In this document: positions 45,535 to 53,246 of the stretch, one piece after another
Layout of the letters: each line of letters starts with the position of its first letter
How positions within the stretch are numbered: position 1 is the first letter of the stretch
NCBI GenBank assembly: GCA_963847235.1
Contig: CAWJYU010000023.1
Location: 1-64,000, forward strand
Direction: 5' to 3'
DNA: 64,000 nt
Origin: JACDAN01 sp963847235
GTDB lineage: Bacteria > Actinomycetota > Thermoleophilia > Gaiellales > Gaiellaceae
Translations under genes and position numbers: made by a program
Notes under the pieces: model-generated
What the model was told of the DNA's origin: nothing
Databases searched by the model: none
What the model saw: only the letters and a program-made list of their open reading frames with translations

Positions 45535-46995
45535 GTGAGGCCGTGGGTCGTTGTCCTCTTCGGGGTTGGAGCGCTGCTCTGTCCGGCGCTCCTCCTGGCT
45601 GCGCGTGGGGATCTCGACCCGACGTTCGGCTCGGGTGGCAAGGTCACGACCGATTTCGGCGGCAACGAGATGGGCTGGGCGATCGCGGCGCAGCGCGACG
45701 GCAAGGTCGTCGTCGCCGGCGACCGCTTCGACGTTGGCCCAAGCGACGACTTCGTCCTCGCCCGATACACGGTCAGGGGCGCCCTCGACCCCAGCTTCGA
45801 CGGCGACGGCAAGGTCACGACCGACTTCAACGACCACTTCAGCGGCGCCTTCGGGGTCGCCGTCCAGGCCGACGGCAAGATCGTCGCTGCAGGTTACGGT
45901 TTCGGCCCGACCGGGCCTCAGGACTTCGCGGTGGCGCGGTACAACCCTGACGGGAGCCTCGACCAGAGCTTCGGCACCGGCGGACGCGTGCTGACGACAT
46001 TCGCGCCGAACAGCATCGACGGCGGCGGAGCGCTCGCAATCCAGCCCGACGGCAAGATCCTCGTCGGCGGCCGCACTCGCAGTGGCCCAACCGCAGATTT
46101 CGGGGTCGTGAGATACCTGCCGACCGGGGTCCTCGACTCGAGCTTCGACGGCGACGGCCGAGTGGTCACGGCGATGAGCGCGGAGAACGATCAGGTCTTC
46201 GACCTGGCGGTGCAGCCGGACGGGAAGATCGTCGCCGTGGGCGGTGTTCTCGGCTCGTCCTCGTGGCAGCTCGCGGCTGCACGCTACGACGGAAGCGGAG
46301 CGCTGGATCCAAGCTTCGACGCGGATGGCATGGTCACCCTGCCTTCGTTTCCCATCGCGGAGCACGTCGTGGTCCAGCGCGACGGGCGTCTGCTCCTGGC
46401 CGGAATCGGCGGCGTTGCTCGCCTGAATGCCGCCGGCACCGTCGATTCAGGTTTCGGCGAGGGTGGACGGGGGGCTCGTGCGGAGAATGTGAATCCTCGT
46501 TCGATCGCCCTCCAGCCAGATGGCAGGATTCTCGCGATCGGGACGTTCTTCGCAGGCCCGACCTCTGCCGACTTCGCTGTGGCCCGGCTGATGCCGAACG
46601 GCCGACTCGACGGGACGTACGGGCGTGGTGGCAGCGTCGTAACCGCCTTCAGCTCGGGCTCCGAGGACCAGGCGCTCGACGGCGTCCTCCTGCCCGACGG
46701 AAAGCTCGTCGTCTCGGGGATCACGAGGCCCACGTTCGGCTCGGGCCCATTCGACGTCGCGGTCGCGCGCTACCAGGCGATCCGGTTCTGCATCGCCCCG
46801 AAGGTGCGTGGGAAGACGCTGAGAGCCGCTCAGGCGAGCCTGACGAAGGCACTGTGCAGAGTCGGAAAGGTCAAGCGGATGTACTCGGCGAAGGTCAAGG
46901 AAGGACGCGTGATCTCGCAGCGCCCGCGTGCTGGCGCCCGGCTTGCCGAGCTCGCCAAGGTCGACCTCGTCGTCAGCCGCGGCCAACGGGGCTAG
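45535..46995 (+). CDS. Secreted delta-60 repeat protein with C-terminal PASTA-like domain
   Basis: 486 residues. Signal peptide (WVVVLFGVGALLCPALLLAA). Six or more delta-60 repeats follow (GDLDPTFGSGGKVTTDFGGN; GALDPSFDGDGKVTTDFNDH; GSLDQSFGTGGRVLTTFAPN), each with an AVQADGKIVAAG-like strand, forming a beta-propeller. The last 65 residues (CIAPKVRGKTLRAAQASLTK, then SQRPRAGARLAELAKVDLVV) match a PASTA domain, which binds peptidoglycan or beta-lactam-like ligands. Probably anchored at the cell wall. Function unknown. Confidence 0.9.
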   Translation: MRPWVVVLFGVGALLCPALLLAARGDLDPTFGSGGKVTTDFGGNEMGWAIAAQRDGKVVVAGDRFDVGPSDDFVLARYTVRGALDPSFDGDGKVTTDFNDHFSGAFGVAVQADGKIVAAGYGFGPTGPQDFAVARYNPDGSLDQSFGTGGRVLTTFAPNSIDGGGALAIQPDGKILVGGRTRSGPTADFGVVRYLPTGVLDSSFDGDGRVVTAMSAENDQVFDLAVQPDGKIVAVGGVLGSSSWQLAAARYDGSGALDPSFDADGMVTLPSFPIAEHVVVQRDGRLLLAGIGGVARLNAAGTVDSGFGEGGRGARAENVNPRSIALQPDGRILAIGTFFAGPTSADFAVARLMPNGRLDGTYGRGGSVVTAFSSGSEDQALDGVLLPDGKLVVSGITRPTFGSGPFDVAVARYQAIRFCIAPKVRGKTLRAAQASLTKALCRVGKVKRMYSAKVKEGRVISQRPRAGARLAELAKVDLVVSRGQRG

Positions 46996-47060
46996 GCCGC
47001 CGCAGCCTTGGCGGCAATGCGCATCTTGCGGCGCTTGGCCGGGAGAACGAACCTCTGGAT

Positions 47061-47195
47061 ATGTGGTGGCGCAGGGAAGAACCTGCTCTCGACCGCGAAA
47101 TGGTCAATGGCATCATTTGGATGCTGATGGAGATCAACTCGAAGCTGGATCGGCTACTAGCCGAGGAGGACGAGGAGCATGGCGAAGAGGATTGA
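47061..47195 (+). CDS. Small acidic-tailed protein
   Basis: 44 residues: MWWRREEPALDREMVNGIIW, then a helix MLMEINSKLDRLLAEEDEEH ending in GEED. No clear Shine-Dalgarno. Its end overlaps the next small gene by 17 nt, which supports a two-gene unit. I recognise no function. Confidence 0.55.
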   Translation: MWWRREEPALDREMVNGIIWMLMEINSKLDRLLAEEDEEHGEED

Positions 47196-47364
47196 GCCCA
47201 CTCCAGAGGACTTCGAGCGTGCCGAGGCGTCGATCAAGGACGCGCGACAAAACCTTCTCGAGATTCTGGCGCGCTCCGAGGCGCAGAAGCGACTCGAGCG
47301 CGAGCGCCATGAGCGACGGCAGGCTCGGGTCAACCGGCTGACGCTCGGTCTGTTCGGCCGCTAA
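47179..47364 (+). CDS. Small basic helical protein
   Basis: 61 residues (MAKRIEPTPEDFERAEASIK, ending RQARVNRLTLGLFGR), predicted helical and highly charged. ATG preceded by GAGGACGAGGAG. It overlaps the preceding small ORF and the end of the opposite formate dehydrogenase gene by 4 nt. Function unknown. Confidence 0.62.
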   Translation: MAKRIEPTPEDFERAEASIKDARQNLLEILARSEAQKRLERERHERRQARVNRLTLGLFGR

Positions 47365-48563
47365 GTGCCTGAGAAGCGGGCGGCCTCTTCCGAGCCGCCC
47401 GTCGCGTCGCCCTCGCTGTAGGAGTGCGCGCCGGCGCCCGCGAGCTTGCCGGCCTCCATGATCAGGTACTCCTCGCGGATCGGGCGGCCGTCGAACCAGC
47501 ACTCGAGGATCTCGCGCGTTCCCGCCGCGTAGCGGGCCTGGGCGGAAAGGCTCGACCCCGAAATGTGCGGCGTCATCCCCTGGTGCGGCATCGTCCGCCA
47601 GGGGTGGTCCTTTGGCGCCGGCTGCGGGAACCAGACGTCGCCTGCATAGCCCGCGAGCTGCCCGCTCTCGCACGCCCGGGCGACCGCGTCCCGGTCACAG
47701 ATCTTCCCCCGCGCGGTGTTCACGAGATACGCGCCGCGCTTCATCTTCGAGATCAGCTCGTCGTCGAACATGTGCTCGGTCTCGGGGTGCAGCGGCGCGT
47801 TGATCGTCACGACGTCGCAGACCGATACGAGCGACTCGACGTCCTCGTGGAACGTGACGCCGAGCTCCTCCTCGACCTCGGTCGGGAGGCGATGGCGGTC
47901 GGTGTAGTGGAGCCCGACTTCGAACGGCTTCAGGCGGCGGAGCACCGCCGAGCCGATCCGCCCGGCGGCGACGGTCCCGACCTGCATGCCCTCCAGGTCG
48001 TAGGACCGCGACACGCAGTCCGCGATGTTCCAGCCGCCGTCCAGCACCCACTGGTGGGACGGGAGGTAGTTCCGGACGAGCGAGAGGATCAGCATCACGA
48101 CGTGCTCGGAGACGCTGATGCTGTTCGAGTACGTGACCTCCGCGACCGTGATCCCGTGCTCGGCGGCCGCCTGCAGGTCGACGTGGTCGGACCCGATCCC
48201 GGCGGTCACCGCGAGCTTCAGGCTCGGCGCCTTCGCGATGCGCTCCGCGGTCAGGTAGGCGGGCCAGAACGGCTGTGAGATCACGACCTCGGCTTCGGGC
48301 AGCTCGCGCTCGAAGAGCGAGTCTGGGCCGTCCTTGTCCGAGGTGACGACGAACCGGTGGCCGCCCTCCTCGAGGAATTTCCTCAGGCCGAGCTCCCCCG
48401 AGACGCTCCCGACCAGCTGCCCTCCGTCGAAGTCGAGGCGCGCGGGAGTCGGAGTGGTCTGCCCGTCGTGGTAGCGCTCGATCGTGGGGATGTCGTCACG
48501 CGCATACGAGGTCGGATACCCGTCGACCGGGTCGTCGTAGAGCACGCACAGCACGGTCGCCAT
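47361..48563 (-). CDS. fdh: NAD-dependent formate dehydrogenase
   Basis: 400 residues, colinear with the well-studied Pseudomonas enzyme. N-terminus MATVLCVLYDDPVDGYPTSY; substrate site VISQPFWPAYLT and ITVAEVTYSNSISVSEHVVM; NAD fold VGTVAAGRIGSAVLRRLKPF with Asp in HYTDRHRLP that selects NAD over NADP; catalytic Arg in NTARGKICDRDAV; catalytic His in GMTPHISGSS; C-terminus AGAHSYSEGDATGGSEEAAR. Oxidises formate to CO2 with reduction of NAD+ (EC 1.17.1.9). It is metal-free, unlike the Mo/W enzymes. The cupin gene ends 3 nt upstream of its start. Confidence 0.96.
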   Translation of the reverse strand: MATVLCVLYDDPVDGYPTSYARDDIPTIERYHDGQTTPTPARLDFDGGQLVGSVSGELGLRKFLEEGGHRFVVTSDKDGPDSLFERELPEAEVVISQPFWPAYLTAERIAKAPSLKLAVTAGIGSDHVDLQAAAEHGITVAEVTYSNSISVSEHVVMLILSLVRNYLPSHQWVLDGGWNIADCVSRSYDLEGMQVGTVAAGRIGSAVLRRLKPFEVGLHYTDRHRLPTEVEEELGVTFHEDVESLVSVCDVVTINAPLHPETEHMFDDELISKMKRGAYLVNTARGKICDRDAVARACESGQLAGYAGDVWFPQPAPKDHPWRTMPHQGMTPHISGSSLSAQARYAAGTREILECWFDGRPIREEYLIMEAGKLAGAGAHSYSEGDATGGSEEAARFSGT

Positions 48564-48565
48564 CG

Positions 48566-48955
48566 CTAGACCGCCGAGTCCAGGATCTCGGCGTTCTCGC
48601 TCTCCGGCGGCCAGCCGTGGATGTAGAGCAGCAGCTCCTCGCCGCCCTCGTTCCGGATCTGGAGCGGCGTCCCCGCCTCGACGTGGATCAGCCCGCCCTG
48701 GGGGACCGCGAGCCGCTCGGGTGGGTCGCCCACGTACATCGTCAACGACCCGCGGACGACGACGAAGGTCTCGTCCTGCTTCGGGTGCCGGTGGCGGCGG
48801 CCCTTCGCTCCCGGCTCGTAGCGCCAGAGGTTCGCGCGTGCGTTCCGAAGGCCGGCGCGCTCGGTGAGCTGGGCCGTGCGCCGCTCAGGCTCACCCGGCT
48901 CGGTCGGACGCGTCTCCCACTCGAGCTCGTCTGGACGGACAGCGCGGTACGCCAC
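48566..48955 (-). CDS. Cupin-domain protein
   Basis: 129 residues from the GTG at 48955. Cupin motif 1 WRYEPGAKGRRHRHPKQDET (His-His-Glu pattern) and motif 2 VPQGGLIHVEAGTPLQIRNE. Single-domain metal-binding beta-barrel of unknown specific function. Likely co-transcribed with formate dehydrogenase, which starts 3 nt after its stop. Predicted leaderless. Confidence 0.87.
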   Translation of the reverse strand: MAYRAVRPDELEWETRPTEPGEPERRTAQLTERAGLRNARANLWRYEPGAKGRRHRHPKQDETFVVVRGSLTMYVGDPPERLAVPQGGLIHVEAGTPLQIRNEGGEELLLYIHGWPPESENAEILDSAV

Positions 48956-48961
48956 CGCGCA

Positions 48962-49009
48962 AATATACGGCGCTAGCGGAGCGCCCTCCAAGGTGAAGGG
49001 CGCTAGCGT
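48962..49009. promoter_or_regulatory. Divergent leaderless-type promoter pair with hairpin
   Basis: TATATT (minus strand, 48967-48962) is 6 nt before the cupin GTG, with TTGGAG 18 bp upstream as a -35. TAGCGT (plus strand, 49004-49009) is 6 nt before the GTG at 49016. An inverted repeat AGCGCCCT / AGGGCGCT sits between them and could bind a shared regulator. Confidence 0.5.
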
Positions 49010-49015
49010 TGGCGC

Positions 49016-49672
49016 GTGCCCGAGCTTCCGCCTCCGTCGTCTCCCGAGACGCGAACCTCCGGGCAGCTCGTCGCCGAGGCGCTGCGCCTCTACGGCCGCC
49101 GCTTCTGGGCCGCGCTCGCGCTCGGCGTCGGCCCGCTCGTGGTCGTCCTGACCGTCAACGCGCTTCCCGGCCGGACGGGCCTGATCTTCCTCGCGACGGG
49201 CGGGGCGTTCGTGTTCACGGTTTGCTACGTCGCAGCGACGCTGCTCGCCGGCGGGGTCCAGGCAGAGCGGAGGGCGATCCTCACCGCGCTCCCGCTCGGC
49301 GTCCTCGTCTTCGCGCCGGTCCCGTTCCTGACGGTCTCGCTGATCTTCCCCGGCCTGATCTGGCTCGCGTTCTTCGGGCTCGCGGTACCGGTGGCGCTGC
49401 TCGAGGAGCAGGGACTGCGTCAGTCGATCCGCCGTTCGATCGCGCTGGGCCGCGTGGATTTCGTGCACGCGCTCGGCTCGCTCGCGGCGCTGTTCATCGT
49501 CGGCTTCATCAGCGCCATCACGCTCGCGTTCCTGCTCGGCCAGTTCGGCGAGCAAAGCCGGGCGTTCGCCGCTCTGATCCCGCTGGTGCTCGTCTCGCCG
49601 CTCCTCTTCCTGGGCTCGGCCCTGTTGTATTTCGACCAGTCGGCGAGACTCGCGAACCCGCAGCGGCCTTAA
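49016..49672 (+). CDS. Multi-span membrane protein of unknown function
   Basis: 218 residues with about six hydrophobic segments; starts GTG. N-terminus SGQLVAEALRLYGRRFWAAL is typical of a group of actinobacterial membrane proteins related to glycerophosphodiester phosphodiesterase membrane domains, as is GLRQSIRRSIALGRVDFVHA. No catalytic motif. Divergent from the cupin gene. Confidence 0.75.
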   Translation: MPELPPPSSPETRTSGQLVAEALRLYGRRFWAALALGVGPLVVVLTVNALPGRTGLIFLATGGAFVFTVCYVAATLLAGGVQAERRAILTALPLGVLVFAPVPFLTVSLIFPGLIWLAFFGLAVPVALLEEQGLRQSIRRSIALGRVDFVHALGSLAALFIVGFISAITLAFLLGQFGEQSRAFAALIPLVLVSPLLFLGSALLYFDQSARLANPQRP

Positions 49673-49705
49673 AGTCCAACAGACCCTCGCCGAAAGGAGC
49701 CGCGA

Positions 49706-49990
49706 ATGCCCACCTACATCCTGCTGACCTCTCTGACCGCCCAGGGAGTCCAGACGCTGAAGGCGAACCCGGACCGGCTGAGGGAGGTCAACCGCGACGT
49801 CGAGGAGCTCGGCGCGAAGGTGCTCCACCAGTGGGCGACACTGGGGCCTTACGACTTCGTCAACGTCGTCGAGGCTCCCGATGCCGCGACCGTCGCCCGC
49901 GTGTCCGTCGCGCTCGGCGCGAGGGGCAGCGCGAAGCTCCAGACGATGACCGCGCTCTCGATCGACGAGTTTCTGGGCGGCATCAGCTAG
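49706..49990 (+). CDS. GYD-domain protein
   Basis: 94 residues with a good AAAGGAG site. MPTYILLTSLTAQGVQTLKA, then LGPYDFVNVVEAPDAATVAR and LQTMTALSIDEF are the family signatures. Dimeric ferredoxin-like fold; function unknown. Confidence 0.9.
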   Translation: MPTYILLTSLTAQGVQTLKANPDRLREVNRDVEELGAKVLHQWATLGPYDFVNVVEAPDAATVARVSVALGARGSAKLQTMTALSIDEFLGGIS

Positions 49991-50007
49991 GCCGTAGTCT
50001 CCGCCGG

Positions 50008-50208
50008 GTGTACCGGCTGACCTTCGGCGAGTTCGTGATCGTCATCGCGCTCGCGGCGGCGGCTTCTCTCGCCGTGTTCGCGCACGCCGACCGCCACGGG
50101 AACAAGCACGCGACCGCCTGGGGGATCGCGACGTTTCTCGCGGCGGGGATTGCCGTCCCCCTCTACTTCATCCGGTACTGGCTGCGCTCGCGTCGTCAAC
50201 GCAGCTGA
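50008..50208 (+). CDS. Small membrane protein
   Basis: 66 residues, two hydrophobic helices (FVIVIALAAAASLAVFAHAD; WGIATFLAAGIAVPLYFIRY) and a basic C-terminus. GTG start with TAGTCT 7 nt upstream (49995-50000). Overlaps the end of the opposite P1 peptidase gene by 41 nt. Unknown function. Confidence 0.62.
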   Translation: MYRLTFGEFVIVIALAAAASLAVFAHADRHGNKHATAWGIATFLAAGIAVPLYFIRYWLRSRRQRS

Positions 50209-51082
50209 GCACCGCGTCCCACGCCAGTTCCGACGCCAGGACTCCCAGCGTCATGCTCGTAAGCTCGGGGTTCTCGACCTCGTTCGTCGAAACGGTGTAG
50301 AGCACGTCGCCGTCGACGAGCGCGTGGAAGGGCTGGATCGCGCGCGCCATCGACGCGTGCACCTGGGCGCCGACCTGGCGGAGCTCGCGACTGGGGAGCC
50401 GCTCGTTCGTGACCACGAGGGTGAGCGTCGTATTGCCAGGCGCCGCCTTCGGGAGTCTCGCCTCGAGGGCTTCGACGAGCGGCGTGCGGAAGTCGCGCTC
50501 GGCGTCGTAATGGCCGCGGACGACCGTCCCGTCACGGTCCACGATCGCCCCGAACGCGTTCACGACCGTGAAGACGGCGATCTTCGTCGGCCCGATCTCG
50601 CGGAACGCCCCGCCCTGGCCCGAGAACTCGCCCTGCTCGAACGCGAACGTCTTGCCGACGGTCACCGAGCGCCCGGCACCCCGCCGTCCGAGCGGGAAGA
50701 CGCCCTCCTCGGCGGCCCGCAGCGCCTGCCGCCCCAGCTCGGCGTCCGGGTAGATCGCGTTGTCGCGGCGTCCGAAGTCGTAGACGATCGCGCCGAGGAC
50801 GAGCTCGACGTCTTCCCAGCCCACCGTGTTGCCGCGCATCGCCATCAGCTCGGCGGCGACTCCGCACGCCGCCTCGAGCCCGTAGAGCGAGCCGCCCGCG
50901 AAGCAGACCGCGTGTGCCCACTCGTAGTTGCCGATCGTTCCCGGCGAGCCGCCGCGGATGTCGACCGAGCAGGCGGCGCCGCCCGGCGGCAGGTGGAAGA
51001 CCGTGCAGCCGGTCGGGCCTTCCTCGTACTCCGCGATGCCCACGCGAAGGCCGGGGAAGTCGAAGCGGAGCTCGTGTTTCAT
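50168..51082 (-). CDS. P1/DmpA-like (S58) aminopeptidase family protein
   Basis: 304 residues. Family regions: GCTVFHLPPGGAACSVDIRG, FAGGSLYGLEAACGVAAELM, and the autocleavage site PGNTTLTLVVTNERL, where the N-terminal nucleophile would be Thr. The family comprises N-terminal-nucleophile hydrolases that process themselves; substrates vary (D-aminopeptidase, beta-peptidyl). Its ATG overlaps the psuG stop (ATGA), so it belongs to the psuK-psuG operon, an unusual partner. Confidence 0.9.
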   Translation of the reverse strand: MKHELRFDFPGLRVGIAEYEEGPTGCTVFHLPPGGAACSVDIRGGSPGTIGNYEWAHAVCFAGGSLYGLEAACGVAAELMAMRGNTVGWEDVELVLGAIVYDFGRRDNAIYPDAELGRQALRAAEEGVFPLGRRGAGRSVTVGKTFAFEQGEFSGQGGAFREIGPTKIAVFTVVNAFGAIVDRDGTVVRGHYDAERDFRTPLVEALEARLPKAAPGNTTLTLVVTNERLPSRELRQVGAQVHASMARAIQPFHALVDGDVLYTVSTNEVENPELTSMTLGVLASELAWDAVLSCVDDASAASTG

Positions 51083-51933
51083 GTCACGTTCACCGCGAGC
51101 TCTCCCGCAAGCCCCGCGTTGGCCGCGGCGAGCTCCCTGTTGACCTCGAGCGTTCGGCCGTCGCTTCGCTCATGGAGCCGAGACAGGACGAACGGGGTCA
51201 CCGCCTGGCCGGCGACCCCCTCGAGCTCGGCCTGCTCGAGCGCCTCCTCGATCAGGTCGTCCACGTCGATGCTCGTGTCGGGCGGCCGCGCGACGAGGAC
51301 GCCGCAGCCGCCGAGCTCCCAGTGGAGACGCGCGAGGCGCATGGCCTCCTCGGCGTCCTCGACGCGCTCCGTCACCGCCGGCCCGCCGGCCGCGTCGTAG
51401 AAGCGGGGCATGGTGTCCGTCCGCCAGCCGAGCACCGGAATGCCGAGAGTCTCCAGCATCTCCGCCGTCGCCTCCACGTCGAGCAGCGATTTCACGCCCG
51501 AGCTCACGACGAGCGCCTGGGAGCGCGAGAGCTCCAGCAGGTCGGCGGAGATGTCGAGGCGCCTGCCGCGGTGAACCCCGCCGATCCCGCCGGTGCCCAT
51601 GAACCGGATGCCGGCCGTGCGACAGACCGCAAGGGTTCCTCCGACAGTCGTGGCGCCGACTTCGTGGCTTGAAACACAAGCCGCCAGGTCGCGTGGGCCG
51701 GCCTTTCGCGCCGAGGAATCGAACCGCTCCAGCTCGGACTCGGTCAGGCCGACCCGGATCTCGCCGTCCAGGACGCCGATCGTGGCCGGCACGGCGCCTG
51801 CCGCCCGTACGCGCCGCTCGCTCTCCAGCCCGACCGCCACGCCCTCTCCCGGCGGAAAGCCGTGCGCGACGATCGTCGTCTCGAGCGCGACGACGGCGTC
51901 GGCTTCTCGAACCTCGTCCGAGATCCGGATCAC
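51079..51933 (-). CDS. psuG: Pseudouridine-5'-phosphate glycosidase
   Basis: 284 residues from the GTG at 51933. Signatures: VVALETTIVAHGFPPGEGVA, PATIGVLDGEIRVGLT, TTVGGTLAVCRTAGIRFMGT, VVSSGVKSLLDVEATAEMLE, PVLGWRTDTMPRFY. Cleaves pseudouridine 5'-phosphate to uracil and ribose 5-phosphate. Coupled to the upstream PfkB kinase by GTGA, which supports the pathway. Confidence 0.95.
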   Translation of the reverse strand: MIRISDEVREADAVVALETTIVAHGFPPGEGVAVGLESERRVRAAGAVPATIGVLDGEIRVGLTESELERFDSSARKAGPRDLAACVSSHEVGATTVGGTLAVCRTAGIRFMGTGGIGGVHRGRRLDISADLLELSRSQALVVSSGVKSLLDVEATAEMLETLGIPVLGWRTDTMPRFYDAAGGPAVTERVEDAEEAMRLARLHWELGGCGVLVARPPDTSIDVDDLIEEALEQAELEGVAGQAVTPFVLSRLHERSDGRTLEVNRELAAANAGLAGELAVNVT

Positions 51934-52733
51934 GGCATCGTCCCGAGCTGGGCGATGCACCGTGCCGCCGCCTCCATCGCGAGCTGGGGACCGCCGACGA
52001 GATAGCCGGCGGCAAGCGCGTCGCCCGCGCCGGTCGTGTCGACCACCTCGCCCGGCACCGGAGGTAGGTGCTGCCCGTCCATCGACGCACCGCGCGGGCC
52101 GCGCTTGGTGATCCGCAGGTCCGTCGCCACCGGTAGTTCCTCGTGCTCGGCCTCGTTGCCGAAGACGACGTCCGGCTTCATCCGGGCCAGTCGCTCCGCG
52201 AGCTGGTCGCGGCCGAACTCCCGGATGAGGTTGACCGACGAGAGGTCGACGCTGATCCGTGCGCCGGCCTCGCGTGCGAGCTGGACGGCCCGCTCGGCCG
52301 CCGAGCCGATCGGCTCGCCCATGAGCGAGTACCCGGAGAGGTGGAGCCAGTCCGCCCGGTCGAACCACTCGGGCTCGAGCTCGTCGGGCGCGAGCTCCGG
52401 CGCGGCACCCCGGTCCGAGACCATCGTCCGGTTTCCGTCCACGTCGACGAGGGACACGACGACGCCGTTCCGACCGACCGGCGGCGGCCCGAGAACGTCG
52501 ACCGCGCGACGGAGCAGGTCGGACTCGACGAGCTCGCCGGCGCCGTCCGCGCCGCGCTTGCCGACGAAGCGCGCCTCGGCCCCCAGCGCCGCTGCCCAGG
52601 CTGCGACATTCGCGGCCTGGCCCCCGGCTCCGGCCCGTGTCTGCCCGTGCGTGTCGTCACCCTCGGCGAGCGGCCGGTTCAGCTTCACGACGACGTCCAG
52701 CAGCAGGTCGCCGAGGGTGCAGATCACCTTCAC
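51930..52733 (-). CDS. psuK: PfkB-family sugar/nucleoside kinase, likely pseudouridine kinase
   Basis: 267 residues; GTG start. N-terminal CTLGDLLLDVVVKLNRPLAE and GAGGQAANVAAWAAALGAEA; C-terminal anion hole and catalytic Asp in VVDTTGAGDALAAGYLVGG. The family phosphorylates sugars and nucleosides. The overlap with psuG makes pseudouridine the likely substrate; that assignment rests on context. Confidence 0.85.
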   Translation of the reverse strand: MKVICTLGDLLLDVVVKLNRPLAEGDDTHGQTRAGAGGQAANVAAWAAALGAEARFVGKRGADGAGELVESDLLRRAVDVLGPPPVGRNGVVVSLVDVDGNRTMVSDRGAAPELAPDELEPEWFDRADWLHLSGYSLMGEPIGSAAERAVQLAREAGARISVDLSSVNLIREFGRDQLAERLARMKPDVVFGNEAEHEELPVATDLRITKRGPRGASMDGQHLPPVPGEVVDTTGAGDALAAGYLVGGPQLAMEAAARCIAQLGTMP

Positions 52734-52736
52734 GCC

Positions 52737-52742
52737 TAAGAT
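52737..52742 (+). promoter_or_regulatory. -10-like TAAGAT, 6 nt before a small gene
   Basis: TAAGAT, 6 nt, then the ATG at 52749. Leaderless candidate. Confidence 0.42.
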
Positions 52743-52748
52743 CGTCCC

Positions 52749-52940
52749 ATGGACGCAGAGACCCAGGCGAGGCGTCTGCGCTCCTTTGTGATCGGCGGCC
52801 TCGTCGGCGCCTCGGCGGTGCTGGCTGCAGCCCGGCGCCGAAGACGCAGGCGCGACCGGAGGCCGGTCGGTCTCGCCGCCTTCGAGGGAGCTCCGTGTTA
52901 CCAGGAGACGATGGAGGAGCGGCAGCAGGCGCCCTCCTAG
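52749..52940 (+). CDS. Small single-span membrane protein
   Basis: 63 residues: short helix FVIGGLVGASAVLAAA followed by a run of arginines (residues 29-38) and a polar tail. Probably membrane-attached with the tail inside. Unknown function; divergent from psuK and 22 bp before the FmdB gene. Confidence 0.6.
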   Translation: MDAETQARRLRSFVIGGLVGASAVLAAARRRRRRRDRRPVGLAAFEGAPCYQETMEERQQAPS

Positions 52941-52962
52941 GGCGCAGCTATCCTCTTTCAGG

Positions 52963-53241
52963 GTGCCGATCTACGAGTACAAGTGCCCGAATGGGCACGT
53001 TTTCGAGCTTTTTCACGGCTTCCACGAGCCGGCTCCCGAGGTGTGCTCGACGTGCGGCGAGGGCCCTGTGACCCGCGTGCTGCACCCGGTCGCCGTCCAT
53101 TTCAAGGGCTCGGGGTTCTACTCCACGGACTACGGGCGCGGCGGCCGCAAGTCGTCCCGCGACGGCGACAAGGCGGACAAGCCGGACTCGGGCGACAAGA
53201 AGGAGCCCGAGAAGAAGGCCCCGGCCACCGAGGCCTCCTAG
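52963..53241 (+). CDS. FmdB-family zinc-ribbon protein
   Basis: 92 residues; GTG start. Zinc ribbon MPIYEYKCPNGHVFELFHGF with CSTCGEGPVTRVLHP; then the typical FKGSGFYSTDYGRGG and a lysine/acid-rich tail. Putative regulatory protein family; role not established. Confidence 0.9.
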   Translation: MPIYEYKCPNGHVFELFHGFHEPAPEVCSTCGEGPVTRVLHPVAVHFKGSGFYSTDYGRGGRKSSRDGDKADKPDSGDKKEPEKKAPATEAS

Positions 53242-53246
53242 CACTC

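Noticed and set aside
46993..47110. Minus-strand basic tail (FVLPAKRRKMRIAAKAAAA-stop)
   Set aside because: Looks like the end of a small basic protein, but no coherent upstream part is seen and it conflicts with the plus-strand small ORF.
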